Below the pieces are notes generated by a model, which saw nothing but the letters and a program-made list of their open reading frames with translations, did not search any database and was not told the origin of the DNA. A program made the position numbers and the translations under genes. From NCBI GenBank assembly GCA_016200025.1, contig JACQFO010000045.1, positions 1 through 5,413 on the forward strand: a stretch of DNA of 5,413 bases, given 5' to 3'. Below, one piece after another: positions 3,456 to 5,413 of the stretch. This stretch comes from Nitrososphaerota archaeon (GTDB lineage Archaea; Thermoproteota; Nitrososphaeria; Nitrososphaerales; Gagatemarchaeaceae). Every line of letters begins with the position of its first letter. The first letter of the stretch is position 1.

Positions 3456-5369
3456 TCAGTAGACCCGGATGGCTTCCTGGACAGCGGGGTGCATGGCCGG
3501 GACCCTGTAGATCCTGGAGATGGCGTAGGCGAGGTTCTCGGTCTTGCGCTTTTCCCCGTGGTTGACCAGGACGAGCTGCAGCTTGGGCCTGACCTTTCCG
3601 ACGAAGCGGATGATCTGGTTGTAGTCGCTGTGGCCGGAGAACCCCTCGATCTTCTGGACGCCGCACCTTACGTCGACTATCTTGATCTTCCCGTCCTGCC
3701 CCATGAGGCTCGCCTGGCTGCCGCCGTCGAGGACCCTCCTGCCGATGGTGCCCTGGACCTGGTAGGACACGAAGATGATCTTGTTCTTCTCCGAAGGCGC
3801 GAGGTTCTCGAAATAGTCGAGGACCGGGCCGCCCTCGAGCATGCCCGACGTGGCCATTATGATGGCCGGGCCCTCTCTGTAGGCCTCCTCCCTGTCAGAG
3901 GGGTGCTCGACCTCGGTGAAGTACTCCGACTTGAACGGGTTGACCCCTTCGTCTAGAATCTTGGTCCTCAGCTCCCTGGACAGGTACTCGGCGTATGAGA
4001 CGTGGATCGCGGTCGCCTCAGAGATCATCCCCTCCATGAAGACCGGGGCCTCGACGAGGACCTTGTTCCTCATGTACTGGTCGATGACAAGGAGGATCTC
4101 CTGGGCCCTTCCGACAGCCGGGGTCGGGATCAGGACCTTGCCCCCGCCCTTGAGGGTGCTGTTGATCGCGTTGACGAAGTTCATTTCCACCTCCTCGCGG
4201 ATGGGCATGATGTCCTCCTTGGCGCCGTAGGTGCTCTCAGTGATGAGGGTCTCGACGCGGGGGTAGTTCCAGGTCGCCGAGTCGAAGAGCTGCGTCCTGC
4301 CGTACTTGTAGTCCCCGGTGTAGACGATGTTGTGCGCCCCGTCGCCGATGTGAAGGTGGACGGTGGCCGAGCCGAGGATGTGGCCGGCATTGTTGAAGAC
4401 GAGCTTGATGTCGGGCGAGATGTCAGTGACAAGGCTGTAGGGCAGGGTTATTGCGTGCTGGATCGCGTCGCGGATGTCCTTCTGGTCGTAGATCAGGCGA
4501 CCGCCTTCGATCTGGGCGATCTTGACGAAGTCGTTCTGTAGGAGGGTCATCAAGGGCAGGGTCGGCTCTGTGCAGTAGACGGGGCCGTCGTAGCCGTACT
4601 TGTACATCGCAGGCAGGAAGCCCATGTGGTCCAGGTGAGAGTGGCTGATCACTATGGCGTCGAGGTCGCGGGGCGAGATGTCGGCCCAGTCGAGCCTGGG
4701 GTAGGCGTCCCAGGAGTTCCTGGAACCGGGGTGTATCCCGCAGTCGAGGAGGACCTTGCTCTCCGCCGTCTCGACGAGCAGGCAGGACCTTCCTACCTCC
4801 TGGAAGGAGCCGAGGGTCTTGATTGTGACGTGCTCGGCCGAAGTGAGCCTCGGCCTGAAGATGGCCTCGCCCAGCTCCCGGTAGAATTTCTCCCTGATTT
4901 CGCTCCCAGACTTCATGGCGAAGTAGACGTTCTGTATGGCCGTCGACTTGATGTGGGGGGCCTTCCTCACCTTGACCTTCCAGCCGGTCTGGTCCATGGC
5001 GTTCCCCAGGTCGAAGCCCGCCTCCTGGGAGAGGACCTTGGGGTTCCCCGCCTCGAGGGTTATTTCGCCAAGGGCGTCGTCGAAGAAGTAGTTCGAGACC
5101 TCGGCCTCGTGGGGGAGGAGCTTCTCGAGGGCCTGCCTCGCCTCGCTCTCGGGCCTTCGGATCGACTTCTCGGTCCTGGTGACGACCCGCTTCTTGAGGG
5201 TGTTGACGATCTCGGAGATGACGTAGCTGTTCTTGTGGAGGAACCCGGGGTTCTTGGTGTAGAGGGCGATGCGCGGACCTTCATACTCTATCCTGGTTAT
5301 CTGAGCCTCCGCTGGGATATTGTTCAGGATGGCGCTCATCAGGCTTACGCCGTTCGATTTCTGTTCCAA
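3456..5369 (-). CDS. fttA: FttA/aCPSF1, KH-metallo-beta-lactamase-beta-CASP ribonuclease and transcription termination factor
   Basis: This is the archaeal homologue of CPSF73, an endo- and 5'-3' exoribonuclease that cuts nascent RNA behind RNA polymerase and ends transcription at U-rich sites. The 637 residues are full family length. Order: two KH-type RNA-binding domains (about 1-150), metallo-beta-lactamase domain (about 180-385 and again 550-637), with the beta-CASP domain inserted (about 385-545). Metal ligands and motifs are intact: LLDCG with Asp209, HSHLDH (His243, His245, Asp247, His248), NAGHILGSA with His330, TGDY with Asp353, motif A TEST with Glu378, motif B FSGHSD with His580 and motif C NHGE with His604. 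It is therefore predicted active. The frame opens at TTG 5369, two bases after the stop of an upstream gene tail; ATG at 5339 is an alternative that removes ten residues. TATA-like sequences on the minus strand at 5390-5382 (GTTTACAAC) and 5377-5368 (AATTAGTTTT) are better spaced for the ATG. The C-terminus is complete and is followed directly by the GNAT gene. Confidence 0.97.
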   Translation of the reverse strand: MEQKSNGVSLMSAILNNIPAEAQITRIEYEGPRIALYTKNPGFLHKNSYVISEIVNTLKKRVVTRTEKSIRRPESEARQALEKLLPHEAEVSNYFFDDALGEITLEAGNPKVLSQEAGFDLGNAMDQTGWKVKVRKAPHIKSTAIQNVYFAMKSGSEIREKFYRELGEAIFRPRLTSAEHVTIKTLGSFQEVGRSCLLVETAESKVLLDCGIHPGSRNSWDAYPRLDWADISPRDLDAIVISHSHLDHMGFLPAMYKYGYDGPVYCTEPTLPLMTLLQNDFVKIAQIEGGRLIYDQKDIRDAIQHAITLPYSLVTDISPDIKLVFNNAGHILGSATVHLHIGDGAHNIVYTGDYKYGRTQLFDSATWNYPRVETLITESTYGAKEDIMPIREEVEMNFVNAINSTLKGGGKVLIPTPAVGRAQEILLVIDQYMRNKVLVEAPVFMEGMISEATAIHVSYAEYLSRELRTKILDEGVNPFKSEYFTEVEHPSDREEAYREGPAIIMATSGMLEGGPVLDYFENLAPSEKNKIIFVSYQVQGTIGRRVLDGGSQASLMGQDGKIKIVDVRCGVQKIEGFSGHSDYNQIIRFVGKVRPKLQLVLVNHGEKRKTENLAYAISRIYRVPAMHPAVQEAIRVY

Positions 5370-5371
5370 AA

Positions 5372-5413
5372 CTAATTGTCAGTTGTAAACTGGGCGAGGA
5401 GCTTGTCCTTCTC
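5372..5413 (-). CDS. C-terminal tail of an unidentified upstream gene (partial)
   Basis: Reading leftwards from the window edge, one frame gives 13 residues, EKDKLLAQFTTDN, then TAG at 5374-5372, two bases before the fttA TTG. The tight spacing and the reasonable charged C-terminus suggest a real gene co-transcribed with fttA. In several archaea, such as Methanocaldococcus jannaschii and Methanococcus maripaludis, the proteasome beta subunit gene sits next to the fttA homologue, so psmB is a candidate from gene order only. Thirteen residues cannot identify it, and a chance frame is possible because another frame is also open through this stretch. Confidence 0.4.
   Translation of the reverse strand, partial: EKDKLLAQFTTDN

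Noticed and set aside
3018..3956. A 312-codon plus-strand open frame, opposite the GNAT and fttA genes
   Set aside because: It is antisense to two well-supported proteins, has biased composition (Leu, Val, Asp, Pro rich) and no recognisable domain. Long antisense frames are expected in GC-rich coding DNA.
4626..5375. A 249-codon plus-strand open frame opposite the N-terminal half of fttA
   Set aside because: It is a mirror of the fttA codon pattern with Gly/Val/Leu/Asp-rich composition and no motifs; fttA on the other strand is certain.
1..5413. Mobile elements, CRISPR arrays, attachment sites or defence genes
   Set aside because: No repeats with regular spacing, transposase or integrase motifs, or terminal inverted repeats were seen; all genes look like chromosomal housekeeping genes.

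Overview
The window is from an archaeon. It is GC-rich and gene-dense, and the gene content is archaeal: an FttA/aCPSF1 ribonuclease with N-terminal KH region, metallo-beta-lactamase and beta-CASP domains; a short Sm-like protein; an MCT1-type PUA protein; an archaeal-type SepF; and the start of a zinc-containing ferredoxin. AT-rich TATA-like boxes lie about 25-40 bases before several start codons, and TTG starts are common. The protein sequences resemble Thaumarchaeota (Nitrososphaeria) and neighbouring lineages, but this placement is from memory and is not proven.

Layout. Positions 1-1902 hold a minus-strand block. Read in the direction of transcription, it runs from an Sm-like protein (lsm), through a membrane-anchored coiled-coil protein of unknown function, to ribose-5-phosphate isomerase A (rpiA), whose start overlaps the preceding stop by one base. 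A zinc-ferredoxin gene with its own promoter follows and leaves the window at base 1. At about 1931-1942 one AT-rich element probably drives lsm to the left and a PUA-domain RNA-binding protein to the right. Positions 2446-2632 are non-coding and carry two TATA-like boxes and a small hairpin ahead of sepF (2633-2929, plus strand).

From 5413 back to 2889 the minus strand carries a second block: the last 13 codons and stop of an unidentified gene (proteasome beta subunit is a guess from gene order), fttA, then a GNAT acetyltransferase. The GNAT gene begins directly after the fttA stop in the same frame, and its 3' end overlaps the 3' end of sepF by 41 bases in convergent orientation.

Functionally this is a housekeeping neighbourhood: RNA metabolism and transcription termination (FttA, Lsm, PUA), cell division (SepF), pentose phosphate interconversion (RpiA) and electron transfer (ferredoxin). 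I see no mobile element, CRISPR array, tRNA, rRNA or defence system. The points most worth a second look are the fttA/GNAT junction, the short SepF without an obvious membrane-targeting helix, the unexplained sepF upstream region, the ferredoxin loop insertion and the unknown membrane coiled-coil protein.
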